Positions 34,500 through 46,387 of a stretch of 64,000 nt of DNA are shown here, in pieces; the stretch's first letter is position 1, and the number at the start of each line of letters is the position of its first letter. Made by a program: the position numbers and the translations under genes. The notes below the pieces were generated by a model that made no database searches, was not told the origin of the DNA, and saw only the letters and a list, made by a program, of their open reading frames with translations. Source of the stretch: Ailanthus altissimus (taxonomy: Eukaryota > Streptophyta > Magnoliopsida > Sapindales > Simaroubaceae). Location: positions 10,992,001 through 11,056,000 of the forward strand of contig OX327712.1 in NCBI GenBank assembly GCA_946807835.1, in the 5' to 3' direction.

Positions 34500-36147
34500 C
34501 TTGTCCTAAAGCAGGTGAGACATGTCTTTTAAGTTCATGCCCTCTATATGGGCCTCAAACATCCTTAATGGAAATTTTTGTTAAACGAGTTTGCAAGGTT
34601 GTTCTTAAATGCTATCTTTATAACCGCCACATTACTTTTATGTATGATTTTCTTAATTAAGTGATACTTCCTCTCTATATACTTTGCTCTCTTGTGACTC
34701 CTAAGTTACTTTGAATTGTCGTTGCTCTATTGTTATCAAAGTAAATGGTCAATAGTTTGTCTATGTGTAGATTACTTCCACATCAATAAAGAACTTTATG
34801 AGTCACACTGCTTCTTTAGTTGCTTTGCAAGATGCTAAGTATTCAGCCTTCACGGTTGAATCAGCAGTGCTAAATTGTTATACACTTCTCTAGGCTATGG
34901 CTCTACCATAGAGAGTAAAAATTGATCTAGACGTCAACTTTTGATTGTCTTTGCTTAATTGAAAGCAAAATTAGCGTAACCAATAGGGTTCATGTCTCTA
35001 CTTGAATATATAAGTATATATTTTATTATTCTTCAAAGATACTTGAGAATATATTTCACTGTAATCCAGTGAGCCAATCTTGGGTTGGATTGATAACGAT
35101 TGACTATTCTTACTGCATAACAAATGTCAAGTCTCGTTCATAGTATAGCGTATATGAGGCTACTAACTACTGAGGTGTGGGGAACAATCTCATATCTTCT
35201 TCTTTCTAAAATGTCTTAGGACACTACTCCTTAGAAAGAATAATTATATATCGAGTCAGTAATTGACTATTCTTGCTAAAAGTTTTTTCTTGCGATACCA
35301 AAAAATTTGAATCCTAAGAACATAACTTACCTCTCCTTAATTTTTTATTTGAATTTATTCAACTAGCCATTTCTTTATGTTGAATAAGTTTCTACATTAT
35401 TTGTAACGAGTAACATGTCATCCACATAAAACACTAAGCAAACCACATTTTTTCCTTTGATGTACTTGTATACACAAGGATCATCAATATTTTGCTCAAA
35501 ATTGTATGTTTTGATTGTCTCATAAAATCTCAAGTTCCAAGACCTCGAAGCTTACTTAAGTCTATAAATAGACTTGAGCAGTTTGTAGACTTTCTACTTT
35601 TGGCCTTTCACGTATGAACCCCTTTGGTTACATGTAGACTTTCTACAGCTTAACATCCATTTACATATATCATAATCAAGGCATGCTATAATGGACAAGA
35701 GGATGTGAATGGATTTGAAGATGGCTACTAGTGTGAAAGTGTTGTCATACTTTACTTTCTAATTTTGGTATAACCTTTTTACCATTAGCCTTATCCTGAA
35801 ACTCTTTACTTTTTCATCTACACCTTTTTTTTTTTCCTTGAAGATCTATTTGCACCTAATGGGTTTGGCATCTTTAGGTGGATCTATAAGCTCTCATACC
35901 GAATTAGAATATATAGACTCTATTTATTTGTTTATGTCTTCTTACAATTTTTTCGTATTATAATCCTCTAATAATGTTTGTATGTCAATGGATCATCTTG
36001 AATTATGTTAGACTCAATTACTTATACCTCTCTTCCTATTTGTAATTAGTAGGTAGTCTCACCATCCTTGTATTACGTTAAGGTTCTAAGGTGTTCTGAT
36101 TAGGAATATTGGTTACCTGACTTTGTCGTTCACTAACTGTTAGCGGT
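34500..36147 (-). pseudogene. Copia-3 pol remnant: reverse transcriptase and RNase H
   Basis: Minus-strand translations give VCLVFYVDDMLLVT at about 35405-35445, the reverse transcriptase catalytic YVDD. They also give ADSTVKAEYLASCKATKEA at about 34800-34860, the RNase H region near the end of Copia pol. The frame is broken repeatedly. The polypurine tract and 3' LTR follow at 34491, and the integrase part lies beyond the LTR-X insertion at 40518. Confidence 0.85.
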
Positions 36148-36152
36148 GAAAG

Positions 36153-39100
36153 TGTTGACGTATTTTTGGGTGTATGCATGTGATTGTGTACATATTGAAA
36201 AATTAAAATTATGCATCATATACATGAATTTGGCAGTGGAATTTATCAAGTAATCAACATATACACATGTAGTTCAATTCTTAACAACTTAAGAATACAG
36301 AAAACATACATTTGAAGACCTCCGATGAAGATTTCCAATTTCGGATATCCTTGCTCCAACTTTGAGCTCACCTTGAAGTGCACTCTTGTCCAATTTTAGT
36401 TCACAACAATCCGGTGGGATTATGAAGCTAGAATAGCAGCAGTATGATCTCCAGCAACAAGGTTTTGATTACTAGAAAGAAAAATATAAATGATTTATTT
36501 TTTTTTCTCCTTTGGTTTTTCTCACAAGTCTTTGTTCTTTGAAAAACTCTCTCAAAACCAACTCTTCCTTTTCCTCTCAACACTTGAACGAATTTTCATT
36601 CACTTTCTTGTTAACACACTTGAAACTCAACCATTTTTAGTGGTTACCACACTTCACAAGTGCTCCACCAAAATTAGATTAAGTGGCCAACTACCAAAAT
36701 AATTTTTTGTGGTCATTTTAATGGTCTAATAAAATTAACCATTAATCATAAAATGGTGCTCCACTAAATTTAGTTTATGTTTCTCAAATTAGGTATGTCT
36801 TCCATTTAGAAATAAAATAAAAAATAAATAAAATCATATTTTATTTATTTAAATAACATTTATTTAATTATTCAAAAACTATTTGAATAATTAATATTTA
36901 TCTTATTTGACTTTACTAACATGGTAAATGATTGAATTCATGGTAAAATAATTCATACAATAAAATTGTGCCACTTGTTAATATCTAATTAGTTAATAAC
37001 TCTTATCAACTAATTAAATAATATACTTAACATTTAAGTTTAAACAAGTGCACAACCCGAGGAACCCTGAAACATATTTTCGGTTTGTTGAAATTTCCAG
37101 GATGGAACTGTTGGAGCTAGTGCTCACGTGCCATTCCAATATTGTATGAATATTAATTGTTAATATTTATACAATAAACATTTCGAATAAAGATTGTTAA
37201 TATCATATTAATATGGTATAATGCTTGTAACATTAGAGACATTGTTTGATCTGAAAGAGTTCAGATCTGATCTAAAGGAGTTTAGATCAGAACTAATAGT
37301 TAGCAAAGCTGAGAGTTATAAATGCTAAAAGTTAGCACTGTTAAGAGTTAGCAGGTTATAAGAGTCAGCGAGGTCTAAAGAGTTAGAACCTTGTCTATAA
37401 TGGGACAAAGACCTGAGAGTATACTTGTAATGATATAATTGTAAAGAGTTGCAATAGGTGTTAAGAAATATCATTATGTAAGTATGTCTCAAAGATAATG
37501 TTCCTAATCTATAATCACCAATGCGGGTCTATTGGTGATTCACTTTATATAGATTAGTGTATGTCTATATCTGACTGGTTCAGATAGTTGTTCTTAGCTG
37601 ACCATGAGCTTAGAGCTTGTATAGGCATGCGGGTATCCAATTAGGACTAGATATTGAACAGACTTATGAGGACCCCAATAGATATCCTATGACATCGTCA
37701 AAGGAAGGTCCTCTCGAGTTGAGTAGTATTCGTGGTCCTTTGACCTGAGCGCCACGGTGGTCTTGTGAGTGATCCATCATGCTTTGGTTCCACATATGTC
37801 AGAGACCTTTCATGGTCTGACCGCTATATGTCGCTGGGTATGGTCCGATGCTCATGGAGTCCGGTGTGCGTAGATATGGGATCCGTCAGCTTACGTAGGT
37901 AAGTTGTATATCCGATGCTCCGAGGTTGTATTTCATAAAGTCTTGTGGCCACAAGCAAAAACCCGAGAAAAGAGTTTCCCACAGGGTTAAACAATATAGC
38001 AAAAGTGTTTGCGTATATTGTTTATCGAGATACGAATCTGGAGATAAGATTATGGATGAGTAAATGGGGATTTGACGGTGCTGATCTATATCCCCGCACA
38101 TCCAGGGTATAAATGATGGAAGGATTATACGTATACGTTATGACCTCAACTTGTATGGTCTGACACGCTGATTTATAATATTTGTAACGTGTGCGTGGGG
38201 CATCGATTACGGATTAATGGAACAGTTCCATTTGACAAATCGGGTGTGGACCTAGAGAGTCCCAATATGAAATGTACTATTTGAGCACTTGGACAGTGTA
38301 CCGTATTGAATTGTTCAATACAGTATAATTCAGCAATTACTAAGGTTACGTTAACTAAAGTATATGGTTAAATGGTGGGACCCACTTTAGGTTAACTTGG
38401 TAACCGAGTAAGGATATAATAGTAATTTCACTTTATGATTATTTAATTGTTAAATAATAAGAATGAATATTTATTTATTTAATTGTTAAATAAATGATTT
38501 AATTTAACTATGATTAAAGGTTAATCATATGGTTAATTTAGTTAACTTTACTTAATGGTTAAGTAAAGGTTAACCTAACCAAGGTTAAGTTAGTTAATTA
38601 TGGTTAGAATAATTAAATATTTATTAACTTAAAGGTTAAGTTAAAATAATCTAACTATAGTTAAATGTTAACTAAGGTTAGGTTAAGCCAAATGAAATGC
38701 AAATGAAATTCAAATTAGTTTGGAATTTATGCATTAGTATATAAAGTGAAATGAAATTGAAAATCATTAATGTTTTAGATTTTAGGTTTTGCATTTTGGG
38801 AGCCAATTCAATTTGAGAAATTGAAATTGTTTGTTTTGTGTTTTAAGTGTTAGAACAACAAAACAAATTAGATAAATGGTTACTAAATGTAATAACTAAA
38901 AACAAGATTTGTTTTATTTATTCAAGAGTTGAATAAAAGGAAAAACAAATTTAATTAAGTTAAATAGTTTAGCTTTGAATCATGTTTAAGAGTTAAACAC
39001 ATATGCTGGATTAAGATACTGCCATTCTAGACAATCAAACTCACCCTTGTTGATTGCTAGGATTGATCAAAGATTCATTTCATGGTGGACTTCAAAGAAA

Positions 39101-40512
39101 ATTAATCCAAAGGCTTCATAGGTGATATTTCTCAATCTCGAATTTCAGTTAATCAAATATGTATTTTCTGTGTTCATTGTATATAATCTTCCGCTGTGCA
39201 CATGTATGTATGAGATATGTATATTGTTTGTATGATGAACACAACCCATATGCAAGCACCCTAGTGATTGTATAACACATAACCCAACAGGAACTATTCA
39301 ATCCATTATGCTGCCCCAGTGCACAACGAGTACACTTCATATTGTGAGACTCTCTAGGTCCACGCCCGAATTGTCATATAGAACTCCTCCATACGTCTGT
39401 GAACGATGCCCCACACACACGTTACGGATATTACAAAGTGGTGCGTTAGACCATACAAGTTGAGGTTATAACATATTCATATAATACCTCCATCATTTAT
39501 ATCCGAGTAGAGCAGAGATATAGATCAACACCGTCAAATCTCCATATGCCCGATTGAAAGCTTATCTCTTAAATTGTATTTCAATAAATAATATTCCCAA
39601 ACACTTTTGTAATATTATTTATCCGTAGAGTTAAACTCTTTTCCCAAGAATTATTGCTTATGGCCATAAGACTTTCTGAAATACAATCTATAGAGTATTA
39701 GGATATAATACTCACCCAAATGAGCTGATGGATCCCATATCTATGCATACCGGACTCCATGAGCATCGGACCATACCCAGCGACACCCAACGGTCAGACC
39801 ATGAAAGGTTTCTGACATGTGTGGAACCAAAGTATGGTGGATCACTCACAAGTCCACCGTGGCACTCAGGTCAAAGGATCACGAATACTACTCAACTCGA
39901 AAGATTCTTCATTGACGGCTTTATGGGATGTCTATTTGAGATCTTGTGAGTCTGTTCAGTATTCAGTCCTTACTAAATACCTGTATCTCTATACGAGCTT
40001 TCACTAAACTCATGGTTTGCTAAGAATAACCATCTGAACCATCCAGATATAGACATACACTAATCTATATATTTGTTAAGGTATTCACTGACAGACCTGC
40101 ATCAGTGAAGATAGATCAGGAACATAATATTTGAGAATATATTTGCATAATAATATTTCCTAGCACTATTTGCAACTCTTTATAATTATGCCATTACTAA
40201 TATATTCTTAGGTCTTTATCTCATTTCAGACAAGGCTCTAACTCTTTAGATAACGCTGACTCTTATAACCTGGTAACACTTATCAGTGCAAACTCTTAGC
40301 ATTTATAATTCTCAGTGTTGCTAATTCTTAGCACTGATCTAAACTCATTTAGACCAGATCTGAACTCTTTCAGATCGTACAATGTTTAAAATGTTACAAG
40401 CATCTTACCATATATAAATATAATTAGCGATTTATTGAAATAATAATACTAGTATAAATATTAAACAAATATTCATATATAATGGGATGGCACGTAAGCA
40501 CAAATCCCAACA
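36153..40512 (-). mobile_element. Solo LTR-X copy 3 (minus strand), interrupted by copy 4
   Basis: Plus-strand ends are TGTTGACG at 36153 and CCCAACA at 40512. A perfect 5 bp duplication, GAAAG, flanks it at 36148-36152 and 40513-40517. Without the nested copy (37109-39289 plus one GGAAC) its length is about 2174 bp, almost equal to copy 4 at 2181 bp. The part at 39295-40512 aligns with the family in reverse. The part at 36153-37108 is more diverged. It interrupts Copia-3 pol between integrase and reverse transcriptase, whose remnants resume on both sides. Confidence 0.85.
37109..39289 (+). mobile_element. Solo LTR-X copy 4 (2181 bp), nested in copy 3
   Basis: TGTTGG start, CCCAACA end, and a perfect 5 bp duplication GGAAC at 37104-37108 and 39290-39294. 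It is very similar to the solo LTR at 10135-12091 but keeps the ~200 bp segment at about 37640-37840 which that copy lost. No internal retroelement sequence is present. Its target was another member of the same family, in the opposite direction. Confidence 0.93.
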
Positions 40513-40517
40513 GAAAG

Positions 40518-41440
40518 TCTGATGTGATTAGCAAGCATTTCCTCTAGTACAATATTACTATGAGGTTTATGGGTTTTTTTTTTATATAATCATTTTTAAG
40601 AAAAGTGGTATTTATCGATACAATCACCTTCTTTTCTTAAGGATTATATAAAAGACAATCTCTTGTGCCTGCAAACAGACACACTTATGTTCGTAGTTCT
40701 AGCTTTCATTTCAACACATATGCTAGACATCTCATATACGAAAATGATATAAACTAGGTTTACCACCACTCAATATCTCCAAGAGTGTACTTAAGATAGA
40801 TTTGAAAGGTACCACATCCAAAATGTAGAACGTGATTTATAGTGCATATCCGCAAAATGAGAGTGGTAGTAAATAGTAGCTTTTTATAGACCTAACCATA
40901 TCCAGCAAGGTTCTGTTTTTCTTTTTTGCAACACCATTCTGTTTGTAGTGTTTCAGGTGCTATGAGTTCAAATTAAATACCATACTCTAGCAAGTAATCC
41001 TTGAACTTTGTGCCAAGGTACTCACCCTCTCAATTAGATCGAAGGGTCTTTACTAATTTACCTAGTTGCTTTTTAACTTTTGCTAAGAATTGTTTGAACT
41101 TTCTAAAAATTTAAGATTTTCTTTACATTAAGTAAACATAACTATATCTCGAATAGTTGTCAATAAATGTGACAAAGTATTCATAACTGCCTTTTGCTTG
41201 TATGTTTAATAGACCACAGACGTCAGTATATACAAGTCTTTAACTATTTTTCTCTTAGCTGAGAAGGGTCTTTTAGTTATTTTATCCTCTAAATAAAACT
41301 CATATATAGGAAGAGTGCCAACGTTTGGCTCTCTTAAAAGATCATCTTTTACTAAGCCATTTATCATATTCAAATTAATATGATTTAATCTAAGATGCCA
41401 AAGATATGTGACATCACTTGGGGAACCTTTTTTCTTTTAT
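40518..41440 (-). pseudogene. Copia-3 integrase remnant
   Basis: On the minus strand 41010-41060 reads KTLRSN then EGEYLGTKF, matching the Copia integrase phrase around the catalytic residues (K-LRSDNGGEY-type, here altered). More integrase-like sequence continues to 41440. Stops and frameshifts are frequent. It is continuous with 36147 once the LTR-X insertion is removed. Confidence 0.75.
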
Positions 41441-42298
41441 TATTAGATTTAGGATATTCTACTCTAAATAATTTAAAATGAATCTAAATAATTTTGCAAG
41501 TTCTAAGATGCCAATTAATCCACTAATTTAATCCTATTAAAAATAACACGACATAATAAAATAATGTATTTAAATTTTAATTATGGCATGTATGCATGTC
41601 ATATTACAATATAATGAGTGGCTACTAATGCATGAGATATGATTATATATGATCATGTTATAATCCATTACATAATTAAATAACATAAATTAACATTTAA
41701 TTTAACTTTGGTTGAGTCTTTTAAGATTTTTAATTATAACCCGTAATAAATAAATTATAAAATAGGTATAGGCATTCAAGCTTAGTTGCATATGGTCTTC
41801 TTAAATCCAAAATGAGCTCATTTCATTCTTTTTTGTAATTTGTACATATGGGTTTAAGAATATTTCTTGGACCCATTGTACAATATTACAAGACATTCCA
41901 ACTTTTGGATATTTTTGATAAAATTTTATCCAAATATAACCCAAATACTAAAACGACTAAGGTCTAATTTGCAATTTGAGTCTTCTAGGCCCAAAAGGGC
42001 CTTTTCATTATCCTAACTGCACCTAAGATAGCAGCATGAAGGCTGCTACCCGTGGTGGCAATTGCCCATGGTACGCAATTTTGGATTTACACAATTTTGA
42101 TCTAATCAAAATTAAAAAAATTAATCTTATAGAGAATATAATTGATAATCAAAGAATTTATATATAACCATACATTCATCATATGATTTCAAAAATATGC
42201 AAATATCTACTCATACATGCACATAGAATATGATTTAGCTATAATAAATCATTACGTCAAAATCATATATTCAAGAAATTATGACTTTAATACCAATT
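41441..42298 (-). mobile_element. Copia-3 5' internal region with primer-binding site
   Basis: Mostly non-coding, so gag is deleted or too decayed to read. At 42281-42298 the minus strand reads ATTGGTATTAAAGTCAT, a decayed version of the initiator-tRNA primer-binding site (TTGGTATCAGAGC). It sits directly next to the LTR at 42299. Confidence 0.6.
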
Positions 42299-43676
42299 AT
42301 TAGAATTATGCCATTCTTAACTCAACGAAATAAAAAACAAATATTATTTCATTATATAACAATCCTTTTTATATTAGGTTCATATAAATATATGGATTTG
42401 ATGCTTTAAAAACAAATAATAAGGAGCATGTCTTGAATCCATACTTAATTTTTTTTTCTAAAGAATTCTAAATCAAACCTTTAGTATTACAATGAATAAA
42501 AGGGTGGGCTTTTAATTTTAAATTAAAGGGTTTACGTGTTTTATTTTGGGTTATCCTTTAGATTTTATATATTTAATTTCTAAAATTAAATATTATATTT
42601 TTGTATAAAAGATTCTATCTAAAATTAATTAATTTATAATTAAGACATAACTATTGTATAATTACATAATACATTTATTTTATTGTTCATTGTAATAACT
42701 TAAGAAGTGGTGTTGGAGACTTATAGGCCTACAATTTGAAGCCCTAATAAATATTAAATATTTAATTAAACTTTTTAATTAATTATTTTAATTTATTAAT
42801 TCATGTGTTATTCCACTAAAAATCTGAAATTTCATTCTTTAAATTGTAGAAATATTTTACTCAAAAAACTTAGAGCAATCTATTAATATAATTACTTCAT
42901 GCAATTTAACTCTCTATAGATAGTTGATAATTAGAGTTAAGTCAAATTACCGTTTATCCTTCTAATTACTTCTTTATTCTTAAGTACTATTAATTTACTA
43001 ATGAAAAGTTAATTTGTAACTCTACTACAAATTGAGTGTTTTAACCGTTTGTTCCAGAATTAATACTTAAAGGAAACTGGTTTCTAACTTCTGTTAGGAT
43101 GGAATAGATCTCATATATGTAAATCACATTTCCATCCATTTTTCTCATTGTGCTACCAAAATACAAGTTTTAAGCCTGTTAACAAACACACCGTAACGAG
43201 TATCTCAAATGACATAGTGACACAAATAGGAGTTTATAATTACTCAGGATTAAGGTTGATTTCAATATGGTTATTGGTTAATATTATTTGAATTCTTAAT
43301 TTACAACAGTATTCATTTAAGAATTCAAACTACGCTTTGTCTAGTGTTACATAATTATATTATATAAAGTGCTTCCACTATAATGTCACTACATTAGTGA
43401 TTGGGATAAAATACTACATTCTTAATGTTTGTAGACTACATTAGTAATATTTAATTAAAAATTTTAAAATTTAATTAATTTATTATGGACTTTTCTATTT
43501 ATTATCCATAACCTTAATCCTTTTATATATAATAGTTATATACTAAGGTTATGGTAACATAAATAAACCCGAGATTGATTTTATTTATGATATAACATTA
43601 TATACACTTTTCAAGTATAAAATTACAATTATTTATTTCATAAAACTAGTATAATTACATACTTTTAAGGCACACA
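42299..43676 (-). repeat. 5' LTR of Copia-3 (right copy, ~1.38 kb)
   Basis: Read on the minus strand it begins TGTGTGCCTTAAAAG at 43676 and ends next to the primer-binding site. About 1.1 kb aligns with the left LTR at 33411-34491. Divergence between the two is considerable, so the insertion is old. Unexpectedly, polypurine-tract sequence also lies outside it at 43677-43715. Confidence 0.8.
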
Positions 43677-44479
43677 ATCTTCCACTTGTCCTAAAGCAAG
43701 CGAGACGTGTCTTCACACTTTTATCAAAACAATTAAAAAGCAAGTGAATTAATCTAAATAAAATAAAATAAAAAATAATATAAAAGATGACAAAGCAAAC
43801 AAGTATCAATTACCAAAATAAATTAAATATAGGATTATAACTATCCATCAATAATTGACTTTAATCAATTAATCCTCTCTTAATTTGCTCTACCAATATG
43901 GAATGTTGGCTAAACCCTAATGTTTTCACTAACCTCATTTGATAGTCAAGTGAATCTATCTTACCCTAATAATTATCTATATTCCTATTGTAATCAAAAT
44001 AGGGTAAAATTTATTACGAGCAGGTTTTTAATACCATATGAATATATTCCTATCTCATATGAAATTTATAATTGTCATATTATGATCGTACATCATTTTA
44101 TTATAAGCTTAACATATAATCCACTCTTTCAAGTTTATTATGGTTCCTAAACAATCTAATCAGTGAACAAGTAATTAGAAAGCATTACACGTAAGATAAA
44201 CCAAATAATTCACAGTTGATTTCATAAAATAAGAGATGATATTGAATTCAATTACATATTGAGTTCAAAGTTATAATTTTAGTACTAAAACTTAGTTCAT
44301 GGTAATAAAGAAAGTTTTAGAATACATAATAATAAACATAATGAAGATTCAACAAAATACAACATTAAGATTAGGTTATCCTAATGTAATAGTCCTTAAG
44401 GAGATATTATCAAAATGTAAGAACCATCATTTCTGTTCAACATGGCAAACTTCATAAGATGAAATTTCATGAAACTGAA
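43677..44479. other. Gene-free stretch beginning with a stray polypurine tract
   Basis: 43681-43715 copies the segment that precedes the 3' LTR (compare 34492-34530: CCACTTGTCCTAAAGCA in both), then similarity stops. The rest is AT-rich with no recognisable gene; the short open frame at 43920-44150 has no features I know. Confidence 0.55.
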
Positions 44480-45131
44480 ACAAAAAACAACTCACCTCTT
44501 GAAATAATACACATGGACTTATAGGGACCAACACCAATTTTGTCAAACATAAGGTATAGATACTATATTGCTTTTGTAGATTATTATACCAAATTTACTT
44601 GGATTTATCCCTTGAGTAACAAATTAAAAACGTTGTAAACCTTTACTAGTTTTATAAGACTCAAGAAACCATAAAGCTTAGAGCTGATTGCCTTTTCATA
44701 TGCAGATTGGGGGTGTGATATCGATGATAAAAGATCTGTTGGAGGATATTTGGTATTTTTAAGAGAAAGCTTGGCATCATGGAGTTCTAAGAAGTAATAA
44801 GTTATTGCAAGATTAAGTGCTGAGTGAGAATATAAATGTCTTGCTCATACAAGTGCGGAGATTACATGGCAAGAGCATCAATCATTTGGATTGATAACAC
44901 TAATGCACTTTCACTACTCTCTAATCCAGTCTATCACTCCAAAATTAAACACGTAAAAATAGATATTCACTTTATTAGGGGCAAAGTCAACCATGGAAAA
45001 TTGAAAGTCAGTTTTGTCCCTAGCTAAGAGTAATTAGCAGACATTCTTACAAACCCTTGAGTTTTTGATATATTCAATTATTTAAGAACTAAGCTAAATG
45101 TTCTTCCAAAAACATTCAGCTTGAAGGGGGT
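44480..45131 (+). pseudogene. Copia-4 pol remnant with internal deletion
   Basis: The plus strand reads an integrase core piece (DLYGPTPILSN then RYYIAFVDYYTKFTWIYPLSNK) at about 44510-44625. It then jumps straight to the RNase H end (ADWGCDIDDKRSVGGYLVF at about 44700-44760, LASWSSKK). It finishes with the LADILTNPLSF-like tail and a polypurine GAAGGGGG at 45123-45130. Reverse transcriptase is missing. The last ~250 bp and the LTR recur at 59158-59839. Confidence 0.85.
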
Positions 45132-45597
45132 TGTTAAAGAAATTAATGATGATCATGATGATATGCTAGAGATGATGAGGCAAATTTCATAAACTGCTCT
45201 GCTGTGATGCAGACACAATGCAGCACAATTGATTAAAACAAAAGATTGCAATTGTACCATATTTAGAGCAGGAATGACAACAATGCAAGAAGAGGCTGGC
45301 ACAACAGTTTGGATAGTTGGCATAATCTCAGAGATGATTACACTTCTGACAGAGATCGAAGGGTCATGATCTATTGCAGTGCACTCTAAAGTGAAGAATT
45401 CAGGAAACAGAATTTGTAATTTACTTGGAAAGAATGTAAGCTAGGAAAATAATACGTAGGCCTGGGTTACTTGAGGATGTGAAATAGCTAAGTGTATATA
45501 AAGCTACTGCTATCATTGTAAATGTAAACTGTGAAAATATACTGAATACATTCTCAGAAATTTATACAATTAAGCTCTTAAGTTTTCAAGTTTTTCA
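45132..45597 (+). repeat. 3' LTR of Copia-4 (466 bp)
   Basis: Begins TGTTAAAG right after a polypurine run and ends TTTTTCA, just before the duplicated coiled-coil module. It is nearly identical, and equal in length, to the LTR at 59374-59839, with the same flanking host sequence. The two arose by duplication of one insertion rather than by two insertions. Confidence 0.85.
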
Positions 45598-45905
45598 ACT
45601 ATCTGGAGGAAACGATCATCCTTGCTTCCCGGATGTGATAATAATGTAGATCAGTATAATGATACAGAGTATTAGAGTGATTAGAAACGAGATTGATAAA
45701 TTGCAAATGCAGAGATTACAGGCATTGGATATGTTACAGCAACAATGAAGCATTAGCTTCAGAATTCGAGGCTTTCCAGAAAAAAACGTGCCATCCAGTT
45801 GCTTACCTATGCTCAATTAGAGAAAAGAATTGAAAATGTTCGATCAAACTTGGAGGCCTTATCTTCAGAACTCGAGATTCCCAGAAAGAGAAAGGCTCTA
45901 TAACC
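45598..45905 (+). pseudogene. Coiled-coil module, copy 2 (broken)
   Basis: Same module as 23330-23660 and 59840-60127. It encodes pieces EIDKLQMQRLQALDML and, in another frame, EKRIENVRSNLEALSSELE with PRKRKAL and a stop. A TGA after LQQQ and a shift around 45780 break it. Its place downstream of a DUF4220 copy is the same as in the other two units. Confidence 0.6.
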
Positions 45906-46387
45906 TCGGTTACCATTATTTTTTGTTTAAATACAGTAAGACCAAATTTATTTATATGACATAACGGTTACTATAACTATTTTTATTAACTTTTGAAATA
46001 CTGCCACAAAGATTCTTTTGGTTAATTTGCATCTATCATCGTTGGTTGTACTAAATGAAATGACAATTTTGAGCACGGTGATAATAAAGAATTGACAAAA
46101 GAAAGATTTTACCCTTTATTAGTCATTTGTTTTCCGATGCTGCACTTTTAATTCAATATCTATTAAATGATTAATTGCACCTTTTCATTTTATTCTCGGC
46201 ATGTAATTTATTGTTAAGACAAAAGATCCGCTTAAAATCCCCAAAAAAAAAAAAATTAAATAAATAAAAGGAAAAATAAAGAAAAAGATATGCCAACTCC
46301 AGCACATCGAGAAGGCAAAGAAAATTTGGGAACAATGGCACTGAAAGAAAATAATATTTTAATCCATCATTCCAATTTAATGATTGA
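45906..46387 (-). other. 3' flank of DUF4220 copy 2
   Basis: Aligned by eye with 23690-24000 plus 28870-29028 and with 60128-60627. Shared blocks include ATTTTGAGCACGGTGATAAT and the ATCCGCTTAAA region. It gives the uninterrupted form of the site where Copia-2 inserted in unit 1. Confidence 0.7.

Noticed and set aside
43920..44150. 76-residue plus-strand frame
   Set aside because: Composition follows the local AT-rich DNA; no conserved motif or duplicate; probably a chance frame.
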